From SAR324 cluster bacterium (GTDB lineage Bacteria; SAR324; NAC60-12): 64,000 nucleotides of DNA. Below are positions 56,842-64,000 of the stretch, one piece after another. Numbering within the stretch: position 1 is the first letter of the stretch; every line of letters starts with the position of its first letter. Under the pieces are notes generated by a model. That model saw only the letters and a list, made by a program, of their open reading frames with translations, was not told the origin of the DNA and ran no database searches. The translations under genes and the position numbers were made by a program. The DNA is taken from NCBI GenBank assembly GCA_015231825.1, contig JADGAV010000012.1, positions 1-64,000 on the forward strand. The letters are read 5' to 3'.

Positions 56842-57192
56842 ATGCCGAAAAAAAAACTGATATACAAGGTCATCTTCATCAACCAGGGAAAAGTTTATGA
56901 AATATACGCTAAGCAAGTAACCCAAAGCGGAATGTGGGGATTCATCGAGGTAGAAGGCTTATTTTTTGGAGAAACATCGGAACTTGTGATCGACCCCGTG
57001 GAGGAACGTTTGAAGGCGGAATTTTCTGGAGTAGAAAGAACCTACATCCCCATGAACGCGGTTGTCCGAGTTGATGAAGTGCAGAAACGGGGTGAGAACA
57101 AGATCAGTCCGCTTTCTTCCAAATCAGACAATGTGGCTCCTTTTCCCACAAACAATATGGGCGTTCCCGATGGAGACCGAAAGGAATCGTAG
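56842..57192 (+). CDS. DUF1820-family protein
   Basis: A 116-residue cytosolic protein of the DUF1820 family, of unknown function. The diagnostic stretch is LIYKVIFINQGKVYEIYAKQV, given here by LIYKVIF and YEIYAKQV (residues 5-25), then GFIEVEGLFFGE, VDPVEERLKAEF in the form IDPVEERLKAEF, TYIPMNAVVRVDEV and a lysine-rich KRGENKI. The frame opens at a TTG at 56764, but family proteins start close to the MPKKKL at 56842, which I use. It lies 142 bp before fliN, possibly one transcript. Confidence 0.8.
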   Translation: MPKKKLIYKVIFINQGKVYEIYAKQVTQSGMWGFIEVEGLFFGETSELVIDPVEERLKAEFSGVERTYIPMNAVVRVDEVQKRGENKISPLSSKSDNVAPFPTNNMGVPDGDRKES

Positions 57193-57334
57193 TCCAAAGG
57201 GCACTCAAATCAACTCAATCGGTGCCTTGGTTCAAATTCTGCAAGTCTCTTCATCAACACTGACTTAAAAATTGATTATTGAATGAATCTCAACCTTAAA
57301 ATGTTTGTTCCAGAACAACAATGGAGACGGTTTT

Positions 57335-57676
57335 ATGGCTGACAGCAGAATGGACTTGCTAGGCGGAGATGCCTACAAGCAATTTTTAAGAAAAGGAGAC
57401 GGAGAAGAAGTTTTTCACACGATCAAATTTCTGGAAGATGTCCCGATGATTTTGTGTGTTGAAATCGGCAGAACCGAGATGACCATTCGCGACGTCCTGG
57501 ATCTGAAATCCGGTTCCGTGGTTCCATTTACAAAAATTGTAGGAGAACCAATGGATATTCTGGTAGCAGACCGTCTGATGGCCCGGGGAGAAGTCGTTGT
57601 GGTCAATGAACGTTACGGAATTCGGATCAGTGAAGTGACTCGACCCGACGAAAAAATCGGGGATCGGCGCGAATAA
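57335..57676 (+). CDS. fliN: Flagellar motor switch protein FliN
   Basis: A C-ring component that with FliM and FliG sets flagellar rotation. The SpoA domain covers about residues 28-105 with EDVPMILCVEIGRTEMTIRDVL (given by EDVPMILCVEIG and MTIRDVL), LKSGSVVPFTKIVGEPMDI and LMARGEVVVVNERYGIRISEV. Its 113-residue length matches FliN. GGAG stands 8 nt before the ATG at 57335; the frame extends 10 codons upstream without a ribosome site. It is isolated from any other flagellar gene in this window. Its 3' end is 4 bp from the convergent sigma-54 activator. Confidence 0.88.
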   Translation: MADSRMDLLGGDAYKQFLRKGDGEEVFHTIKFLEDVPMILCVEIGRTEMTIRDVLDLKSGSVVPFTKIVGEPMDILVADRLMARGEVVVVNERYGIRISEVTRPDEKIGDRRE

Positions 57677-57680
57677 TTCA

Positions 57681-59684
57681 TCAATTCGGATTGATATAGT
57701 TCGGAAAAACTTTTTTTATTTCCTTTTCAATTTGAACGGGGTTGACTTTGAGTTGACTGGCAATCCCGGGAAAAATATGACTCTTACTGCACAAACAGGC
57801 CCTGACTGCTTCAAGCCCGTCTTTATCCAAACCTGCTACCAGGGTTTTCATCGTTTCATCGATAAGAAACATCATCACTTCCTCGAATACACCCTTTAAA
57901 TTTTTTGCAGTCGCAAAGGTTTGCGCATACCTCAAGATGATGGTGCGAATCAATTGCTGTTGGGAAAGCAGGCTGAGCTCATTCCTTTTCGCAGGAGGGT
58001 ACAAAATGTCAAAAATATACGTATCCGGCAGGCCTTTCAAAACCAGCTGAGTGCTCACTGCCCGCTGCATTCCCGTTACATTTTGGGAATTTCGATCCTC
58101 ATCCTTTTGAGCCGGTTTTTCTCCGCTTTTGCCGAGAAATTCGAAAAGGATCGTATGGCTTTCAAAATCATTGGCAAAAGGGTTGAGATACCTCAAATCG
58201 ATCTTCAATTGCTTTTTCTCCTGAACCAGCAATTGTCCAAAATGCCCTTTTTTTTGATAAACTGCTCCTTTCAGCAAGATTTCCATTTCCTGCCTGACGG
58301 ATTCCGGATCTTCGATGATCCAGAGTTTGCAGTTGTTTTTTAAAAAGCAGTCCCAAAGCTTTTCGTATCCCCTGGGAGAACCTGAATTTTCCTGACCGGG
58401 AGAGGCCGCTGCAGAAGCGGCAGAGGGAGCTTCGTGCAAGGATGGAGAATCGAGAAAATCAGCAGGAGAGAGAAATTCATTGCTGCTCATCAAAATTGCT
58501 CGTTCAACCACATTTTCAAGCTCCCGGACATTTCCTTTCCAGGGACGGGCCTCGAGTACATGCAATGCTTCTGGTGCAATGCCTCTGACCTGCGTGTATT
58601 TTGCCTTTTTGGCAATAAAATGCTGCACCATCAGGGAAAGATCTGCAATTCGATCTCTCAAGGGAGGAATCGGAATTGGAAACACATTCAGTCGGTAAAA
58701 TAAATCTTCCCGAAAAGTTTTTTCTTCTATGTTTCTTCGTAAATCCTGATGGGTGGCACTGACAATGCGGACATCAACTTTGACGGGGCGCACTTCACCG
58801 ACGGGCAAAACTTCCTGTTCCTGAAGAACCCTCAGCAGTTTGACCTGCAGGTCAATGGGCATGTCTCCGATTTCATCAAGAAAAAGAGTCCCTTCATTGG
58901 CAAGCTGAAAAAGCCCTTCGCGATCACTGCTTGCTCCGGTAAAGGAACCTTTTTTGTGTCCAAACAGTTCGCTTTCCAAAAGTTCACGGGGAATAGCACC
59001 ACAGTTGACTGGAACAAAAGGGTTTTGGGCGCGGGGACTTTGCTTGTGGATTTCCCGGGCAATCAGTTCTTTTCCGGTTCCGGTTTCGCCCTGGATCAGC
59101 ACCGTCGTGTCCATTGGAGCCACTTTCTGCACCAGTTGCAGTACCCTCTGCATTTCGGTGGAGTCGCCAATCAGTTCTTTGTGTGCATCAAGCGACTGTT
59201 TTCGTAAAACATGACTCAATTGATAGGCATTTGTAAGCGCGCTTTGAGTATTCCGCAGTTCCTGACGGGCATTGATCAGGGACTGGGCGCGCATCAAGGT
59301 TTCTGTCAGTTTGAAGGAACTGCTGAAAACATCAAAAGAGCTGTCAAAAGCTTCCCTGACCATCACATCGGATTTGCAGAGATAGTCGTCAAATTTGCTG
59401 TCGCGCAATGCCTTGATGACGGTTTCGATTCGGGAGTCTGCAGTGAGCATGATCGTGACAATATCAGGAATGCGTTCTTTGATTGCCAGACCGGTTTCAC
59501 ACCCATCCAGTTCAGGCATGCTCATATCAATGAATAATAAATCAAAATTGTCGAATTGTTCATCCGTCAGTTTTAAAGCTTCCACCCCACTGCTTATATA
59601 GGTAATCTGGTGTTTCAAGGCTCGAATCAGACGGCTGAACATCTCTCCCATTTGAGGTTGATCATCGATCAGCAAAATATTCAT
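57681..59684 (-). CDS. Sigma-54-dependent response regulator with atypical C-terminus
   Basis: A 667-residue NtrC-family protein. The receiver domain (1-120) has LLIDDQPQ and phospho-acceptor Asp in FIDMSMPELDG. The AAA+ domain (about 170-410) has GETGTGKE (Walker A), GSFTGA (usually GAFTGA), LFLDEIGD and the arginine-finger region FREDLFYRLNV. No canonical Fis helix-turn-helix follows. Instead there is an Ala/Ser/Pro linker and about 220 residues of unknown type, with only a weak helix-turn-helix-like IASQLKVNPVQIEKEIKKVF at the extreme end. The ATG at 59684 follows AAGGAG; the frame extends 17 codons upstream. Target promoter unknown; proximity to fliN is suggestive only. Confidence 0.83.
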   Translation of the reverse strand: MNILLIDDQPQMGEMFSRLIRALKHQITYISSGVEALKLTDEQFDNFDLLFIDMSMPELDGCETGLAIKERIPDIVTIMLTADSRIETVIKALRDSKFDDYLCKSDVMVREAFDSSFDVFSSSFKLTETLMRAQSLINARQELRNTQSALTNAYQLSHVLRKQSLDAHKELIGDSTEMQRVLQLVQKVAPMDTTVLIQGETGTGKELIAREIHKQSPRAQNPFVPVNCGAIPRELLESELFGHKKGSFTGASSDREGLFQLANEGTLFLDEIGDMPIDLQVKLLRVLQEQEVLPVGEVRPVKVDVRIVSATHQDLRRNIEEKTFREDLFYRLNVFPIPIPPLRDRIADLSLMVQHFIAKKAKYTQVRGIAPEALHVLEARPWKGNVRELENVVERAILMSSNEFLSPADFLDSPSLHEAPSAASAAASPGQENSGSPRGYEKLWDCFLKNNCKLWIIEDPESVRQEMEILLKGAVYQKKGHFGQLLVQEKKQLKIDLRYLNPFANDFESHTILFEFLGKSGEKPAQKDEDRNSQNVTGMQRAVSTQLVLKGLPDTYIFDILYPPAKRNELSLLSQQQLIRTIILRYAQTFATAKNLKGVFEEVMMFLIDETMKTLVAGLDKDGLEAVRACLCSKSHIFPGIASQLKVNPVQIEKEIKKVFPNYINPN

Positions 59685-59975
59685 TTTATTGGTTCTCCTT
59701 ATCCCCTGGGAGCATCGCGCCGGGCTTTTTGACAAAATGTCTGATTTTTTTTAATTTTTCAGCATTGGATCAGAACTGTGTAAAGCGTGGCACTCATTAC
59801 GGTTTTCAAGTTGCCAAAAACCGGTATCTGAATTTCCTGTTGATGCTCTTTTATTTGTGCTTGAAGTGCTTAAGAATAACTTGAACATGATTCATAAACA
59901 ACCTATTTATGTGGGTTTTAAAAAATTTCAAATACTGTCAGACAAAATTCCATCTGCAGACAGGAAGTCGCGAAA

Positions 59976-60782
59976 ATGAACGGATTTCAGGCGCTGGTGC
60001 TGGGAATCGTGCAGGGGCTCACCGAATTCCTCCCAATCAGCAGTACGGCCCACCTGAGAATCGTACCACACCTGATCGGCTGGGATGATCCAGGAGCCGC
60101 TTTTTCAGCAGTGATCCAACTGGGAACGCTGGTTTCAGTAATTGTATACTTTCGTGGAGACGTTGTTAAACTGTCGCTTGCTGCAATCGAAAGTTTAATG
60201 AAACGCAATTTGTGGCTTTCCGGTGAATCCCGTCTAGCCTGGGCGATTGCTCTGGGAACATTCCCGATTGTACTTTTGGGACTGCTGTTCAAAGAAACGA
60301 TAGAAACAGAAGCCCGCGGCTTGATGGTGATTGGCATCAGCCTGATTGTTTTTGCCGTTTTTCTATTCATTTCTGAAAAAATATCGTTACAAAAACGTGT
60401 TATTTCCGAATTGAGCGTCAAAGATGTTTTGATCATTGGCATCTGTCAGGCATTTGCCCTCATTCCCGGTTGTTCGCGTTCCGGGTCCACAATCACCGGA
60501 GGGCTTTTTCTCGGCTTAAAGCGAGAAGACGCGGCCCGATTTTCATTTCTGTTGGGACTGCCCGCCATTGCAGGGAGCGGGTTGTTTGAGCTCTTTTCTC
60601 TCTTTGAAGATGGTTTGGGGCAAACCGGAATCATTGAAATTTTGATCGGAATCTCCGCCGCATTTGTCAGTGGATATTACTCGATCGAACTGCTTCTCAA
60701 TTTTATTAAAAAACATGGGACCATTATCTTTGTGCTATATCGAATAATTTTGGGCACGACAATATTGTTCCTTTGGGCGTGA
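59976..60782 (+). CDS. uppP: Undecaprenyl-diphosphatase
   Basis: The BacA/UppP integral membrane phosphatase, which regenerates undecaprenyl phosphate for peptidoglycan and other polymers. It is 268 aa with eight helices. Active-site motifs are QGLTEFLPISSTAHL (residues 13-27) and PGCSRSG with GGLFLGLKREDAARFSFLLGLPA just after (about 163-192). AGGAA precedes the ATG. The protease gene starts 28 bp later, so they may share a transcript. Confidence 0.94.
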   Translation: MNGFQALVLGIVQGLTEFLPISSTAHLRIVPHLIGWDDPGAAFSAVIQLGTLVSVIVYFRGDVVKLSLAAIESLMKRNLWLSGESRLAWAIALGTFPIVLLGLLFKETIETEARGLMVIGISLIVFAVFLFISEKISLQKRVISELSVKDVLIIGICQAFALIPGCSRSGSTITGGLFLGLKREDAARFSFLLGLPAIAGSGLFELFSLFEDGLGQTGIIEILIGISAAFVSGYYSIELLLNFIKKHGTIIFVLYRIILGTTILFLWA

Positions 60783-60810
60783 GCGGTTCCGTTCAACAAA
60801 TGAGTTTACT

Positions 60811-62271
60811 ATGAATTACAAATTTTTTCCTAAGATCAGTTTTTTGCTGCTGATCAGTTTTTCTTTTTTTGAGGGACTGCAAGCACAAAACCCGCCAATT
60901 GAACCCTCTGTCATTCTGATAACCAATCATCAGCAGCTCCCGCAATGGACATCGCCATGGAAACGAGGATTCACTTCCTCCGGCAACGGGACCGGTTTTT
61001 TAATCCAAAACCGGTGGATTTTGACCAACGCTCATGTGGTGAGTAATTCCAGGCTGCTGCTGCTCAAAAAAACTTCAAGTGCCGAACCGTTCATCGCGAG
61101 GGTCGTGGCCATCGCCCATGATTCTGATCTCGCCATTCTCGAAGCGGATGATCCTTCTTTTTATCAGGGAATGCATCCGTTGGAATTGGGAAAATTACCT
61201 GAACTGCAAAGTCACGTCCGTACTTATGGATACCCGATTGGAGGCACAACGATTTCTCGCACCGAAGGGGTGGTTTCCCGTGTAGAATTCGGTACTTATG
61301 TCCATTCCGGAGTTGATTCCCATCTGATTATTCAGACCGATTCTGCCATCAACCCGGGCAACAGCGGCGGACCAGTCATTCAGGATGGCAAGGTGGTCGG
61401 AGTTGCTTTTCAATCAAATCCCAACCTGAATGATGTCGGATATCTGATTCCAGTTCCCCTGGTTCGACGATTCTTAAAAGACATGCAGGATGGAGTCTAC
61501 GATGGTGTTCCTGAAATTGGAATCCAGGTCAGTAATTTGTTGAACAGACATCTCAGACGGTTCCTCAAGTTGCCCTCTGACACGAGTGGAGTACTGATCG
61601 ATCGCGTTCTTCCTCAAACTCCAGCAGAAGGCAAACTTCATGTCGGAGATGTGCTGGTTGAAATAGGAGGAGTGCCCATTGATGCCTCCGGGATGGTCGA
61701 TTATGAAGGTTATCAGGTGCCTTTTCATATTATGGCGGAACATCAGCTCGTGGGAGATTTACTCAACTTTCGCATCTGGCGCCATCAGCAGTTTAAGGAA
61801 GTGGAACTGGAGCTCTCTTTGCCACCCTTTATTAAAGATTTTCGGCTCAGTTACGACACCCCTCCCCAATATCTTATTTTTGGCGGATTGATCTTCATGC
61901 CCTTGAATCGAAACTATCTTCAGTCTTCCCCGCCTTCCCCTGCCCTCCTATATGAGCATCTCTACCGAGAAGCGGAAAAACCAGGAACACGCAGGGAGCA
62001 GGTTCTGATGATTGTCGGGATTCTTCCTTCTCCAGTCAATGCGGGATACACGAATCTTAAAAATTTTGTACTGAATCGCGTCAACGGAATCCCGATTCGG
62101 TCCTTAAAACATTTAAAAAGTGTCCTGGCAGAACTGAAAAGCAGTGCGAGGTTTTATCGATTTGAAAGTGAGTGGGATCCAACCCTCGTGGTGCTTGACA
62201 AGGAAGCCGTTTACCGCGAGCACGAACGGATCCTGGAACGTTATGGAATCGCGGAAGGGGAGCAGTTATGA
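60811..62271 (+). CDS. DegP/HtrA-like periplasmic serine protease with two PDZ-type domains
   Basis: A 486-residue exported trypsin-like protease. The signal peptide (1-25) ends GLQAQ. The protease domain (about 30-225) has an intact triad: H75 in TNAHVV, D106 in HDSDLAIL and S185 in PGNSGGPV. The first PDZ domain (about 232-345) has GVLIDRVLPQTPAEGKLHVGDVLVEIGG (given by GVLIDRVLPQ and VGDVLVEIGG). A second PDZ-like domain (about 350-470) has FGGLIFMPLNRNYL, an arrangement like plant Deg proteases. It overlaps the next gene by 4 bp (ATGA), so the two are translated together. Confidence 0.9.
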   Translation: MNYKFFPKISFLLLISFSFFEGLQAQNPPIEPSVILITNHQQLPQWTSPWKRGFTSSGNGTGFLIQNRWILTNAHVVSNSRLLLLKKTSSAEPFIARVVAIAHDSDLAILEADDPSFYQGMHPLELGKLPELQSHVRTYGYPIGGTTISRTEGVVSRVEFGTYVHSGVDSHLIIQTDSAINPGNSGGPVIQDGKVVGVAFQSNPNLNDVGYLIPVPLVRRFLKDMQDGVYDGVPEIGIQVSNLLNRHLRRFLKLPSDTSGVLIDRVLPQTPAEGKLHVGDVLVEIGGVPIDASGMVDYEGYQVPFHIMAEHQLVGDLLNFRIWRHQQFKEVELELSLPPFIKDFRLSYDTPPQYLIFGGLIFMPLNRNYLQSSPPSPALLYEHLYREAEKPGTRREQVLMIVGILPSPVNAGYTNLKNFVLNRVNGIPIRSLKHLKSVLAELKSSARFYRFESEWDPTLVVLDKEAVYREHERILERYGIAEGEQL

Positions 62272-63743
62272 AATTCAATCTGCAAATACTATTGATTCTG
62301 TTTGTTCTTCCTTCCATTCTTTGGGGAGCAGAACCGGAAAATTCAAATTCTAAAGAATTCAAAAAAAGCGTAGCTCTTATCCGTACTTATCAGCAGGCTC
62401 ATGATTGGTTGATCCCCTGGAACAAAAAAGCGCTTCGCCAGAGAAATGGCGCCGCTTTGGTATTGCCTCAGCAGCAATTGCTGACCACAGCCGGTTTGGT
62501 CATGAACCATACCTTAATTGAAGTCCGAAAACCGGGTGACGATCGCCCTTATGAGGCAGAAGTCATTTTAGCAGACAATGCCATAAATTTGGCATTGCTG
62601 CACGTTTCTGACCCCAGTTTCTGGGATGATTTGGATCCTGTCGAGTGGGGAAAAACAAAATTGGGAGATTCAAAAATTCAATATTGGGAGAGCAAAAACG
62701 AATGGAAATCCATTTCGGGAAAAGTCAAGCAGCTTTTCATCGGTTATCGTTCTCAAAGCAAAGCCCATTTCCCCGTATTTGAAGTTGTCGCTTCTTTAAA
62801 ATCCAAGGTTCAGGGCAACCCGCTTGTTCAAAATAATAAAATAACAGGAATGATCATGCAGTTGCGGGATTCCAATCTTGATGCATTTCCTGCTTCCTTT
62901 CTACAAACTTTCATCAAAAAGGCTTCTGAAAAGCCTTATTCAGGTTTTCCACAAAGAGGATTTGGATGGCAGCAAATCACTCAGGATGCGCTTCGCTCTC
63001 ATTTATCAATTGAAAAAAGCCAGACGGGGATTTTGATTGATCGCATTTTTCATTATGGGACCGGGTCAGACGTTTTGCAAATCAATGATTTTTTGGTTTC
63101 CATGGCAGGAAAGAAGCTTTCCAACGAAGGAAAAATCGAACACTCCGAATGGGGAAACGTGCTCTTTGATTTTTTATTCACAGATCAACCCCAAAACTTT
63201 GAGACATTTTCCCTGGAAGTGATCCGTCAGGGAAAGCGGCTGTCTCTGGAGACACATCTCGAAGATTTTCCCGCAGAGAAATATTCAGTGCCTCTGAAAA
63301 CAGTCGAACATCCGCCTCGATACGTCCTCAGGGGTGGGGTGCTTTTTCAGGAGTTGAACATGAACTACCTTGAAATCTGGGGCAAAGACTGGACCAGTAA
63401 GGCGCCTGCTCGGCTCAGCATTTATCAACAGTTGGAATCTCACCTGCCTGTCAATAAAAACAGAAGGCTGGTCCTCGTGACCCGCGTCCTGCCAACGTCC
63501 ATCAACATCGGCTATCAGAATCTGCGCAGTCTCATCGTCACCGAAATCAACGGACGTCCTGTTCATCGCCTCGAAGATGTGAAAACTGCGTTTGAAAATC
63601 CACGGGACGGATTCCATCAAGTGAATTTCATGCCCGGATCCAACCGGGCCTATCTGATTTTACCAGATGCTGAGATGAAAGCCACTGACCAGCAGATTCT
63701 TCAGCATTTTCAAATTCCTCATCTGGAAAGGTTGTCGTTCTGA
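62268..63743 (+). CDS. Pseudoprotease paralogue of the adjacent DegP-like protein
   Basis: A 491-residue exported protein with the same layout as its upstream neighbour: signal peptide (1-20, ending LWGAEP), trypsin-like domain, PDZ (about 230-345, TGILIDRIFHYG) and second PDZ-like domain (about 350-470, RGGVLFQELNMNYL). The catalytic triad is lost: H75 corresponds to G76 (TTAGLVM), D106 to N107 (NAINLALL), and the PGNSGGPV loop is shortened to QGNPLV with no Ser. The reading frame is intact, arguing for a retained non-catalytic role, for example as partner or adaptor. The start lies in the protease stop. Confidence 0.85.
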   Translation: MKFNLQILLILFVLPSILWGAEPENSNSKEFKKSVALIRTYQQAHDWLIPWNKKALRQRNGAALVLPQQQLLTTAGLVMNHTLIEVRKPGDDRPYEAEVILADNAINLALLHVSDPSFWDDLDPVEWGKTKLGDSKIQYWESKNEWKSISGKVKQLFIGYRSQSKAHFPVFEVVASLKSKVQGNPLVQNNKITGMIMQLRDSNLDAFPASFLQTFIKKASEKPYSGFPQRGFGWQQITQDALRSHLSIEKSQTGILIDRIFHYGTGSDVLQINDFLVSMAGKKLSNEGKIEHSEWGNVLFDFLFTDQPQNFETFSLEVIRQGKRLSLETHLEDFPAEKYSVPLKTVEHPPRYVLRGGVLFQELNMNYLEIWGKDWTSKAPARLSIYQQLESHLPVNKNRRLVLVTRVLPTSINIGYQNLRSLIVTEINGRPVHRLEDVKTAFENPRDGFHQVNFMPGSNRAYLILPDAEMKATDQQILQHFQIPHLERLSF

Positions 63744-63811
63744 GCCAATCTAAAAATTATGACCTCCTCAACCCGTGTACTTTTTGACCTATTTTCGTGA
63801 AAGATATTTGA

Positions 63812-64000
63812 ATGAAGAGCACAGATTTTTCCGCAACCACCTCTTCAGGCTTGCCGGAATTTTTAACTGAGGCGAGTGAGCTGATTCAGCAGCAAATGTT
63901 CCAATCGATTCCTGACCGCGAACCAAAGGAGAGTCTCTATAATTTGATGCGGGACTATCCCTCACGGGGAGGAAAAAAATTCAGATCTGCGCTTGTTTTG
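63812..64000 (+). CDS. Polyprenyl diphosphate synthase, N-terminal part (cut by window end)
   Basis: The first 63 residues are present, starting MKSTDFSATTSSGLPEF. The segment LMRDYPSRGGKKFRSALVL at the end matches the conserved GGKRxRP helix of trans-isoprenyl diphosphate synthases (farnesyl, geranylgeranyl or octaprenyl). The frame is open to the window edge. It is on the same strand as the uppP-protease group and 68 bp after it. Product chain length cannot be told because the aspartate-rich motifs lie beyond the window. Confidence 0.8.
   Translation, partial: MKSTDFSATTSSGLPEFLTEASELIQQQMFQSIPDREPKESLYNLMRDYPSRGGKKFRSALVL

Noticed and set aside
59788-59806. TGGCAC in the uppP upstream region as a sigma-54 -24 element
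   Set aside because: No TTGC at the required -12 spacing; the following bases read TCATTACGG.

Overview
The window looks like the chromosome of a free-living Gram-negative bacterium. It has an outer membrane (MlaA lipoprotein, MlaC), a Tat translocase component (TatB), a flagellar switch protein (FliN), RecBCD, a 180-kDa NAD-dependent glutamate dehydrogenase, PilZ proteins and a DUF1820 protein. By eye it is of moderate GC content, densely packed, with many ATGA-type start/stop overlaps and AT-rich spacers. The gene mix fits a deep-branching proteobacterial lineage; a marine SAR324-like or deltaproteobacterial genome is my best guess, but no 16S or other marker here settles it. I see no prophage, insertion sequence, CRISPR array or rRNA.

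Layout: 1-3.6 kb holds the molybdopterin subunit of a xanthine-dehydrogenase-family enzyme and a Bcr/CflA-type MFS exporter. From 3.7 to 15.6 kb all three RecBCD subunits lie on one strand, but recC is separated from recBD by a hybrid histidine kinase and a sulfurtransferase that overlaps recB. From 15.8 to 19.8 kb an mlaA-mlaC-RND (MMPL) operon suggests outer-membrane lipid traffic driven by an RND pump. From 20 to 25 kb come a small unknown protein, an AlkD-like DNA repair protein, an unknown protein, two PAP2 lipid phosphatases and a membrane protein. From 25.5 to 27.3 kb (minus) lie dacB and a small lipoprotein.

From 27.6 to 34.8 kb are a metallo-beta-lactamase-fold protein carrying two cyclic-nucleotide-binding domains, and NAD-glutamate dehydrogenase. 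From 35 to 38.5 kb are a zinc/manganese ABC importer and folD. From 38.5 to 44.8 kb (minus) are copA and csoR with a visible operator-promoter, then a lipid-modifying group (FAD reductase, cyclopropane synthase, acyltransferase). From 45 to 50 kb are two divergent PilZ proteins, a degenerate tyrosine-recombinase-like protein, a KduD-like dehydrogenase and an aldo/keto reductase. From 50 to 64 kb are a large unknown membrane protein, tatB, a second hybrid histidine kinase, tRNA-Leu(GAG), a DUF1820 protein, fliN, an unusual sigma-54 activator, uppP, a DegP-like protease coupled to a catalytically dead paralogue, and the start of a polyprenyl synthase.

Envelope biology dominates: lipid transport (Mla/RND), lipid phosphatases, cyclopropanation, acyl transfer, peptidoglycan (dacB, uppP), isoprenoid supply and periplasmic proteolysis. 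The most interesting items are the Mla-RND triad with matching acidic/phenylalanine segments, the protease/pseudoprotease pair, the MBL-CNB protein, the sigma-54 activator lacking a clear Fis helix-turn-helix, and the split recBCD locus.
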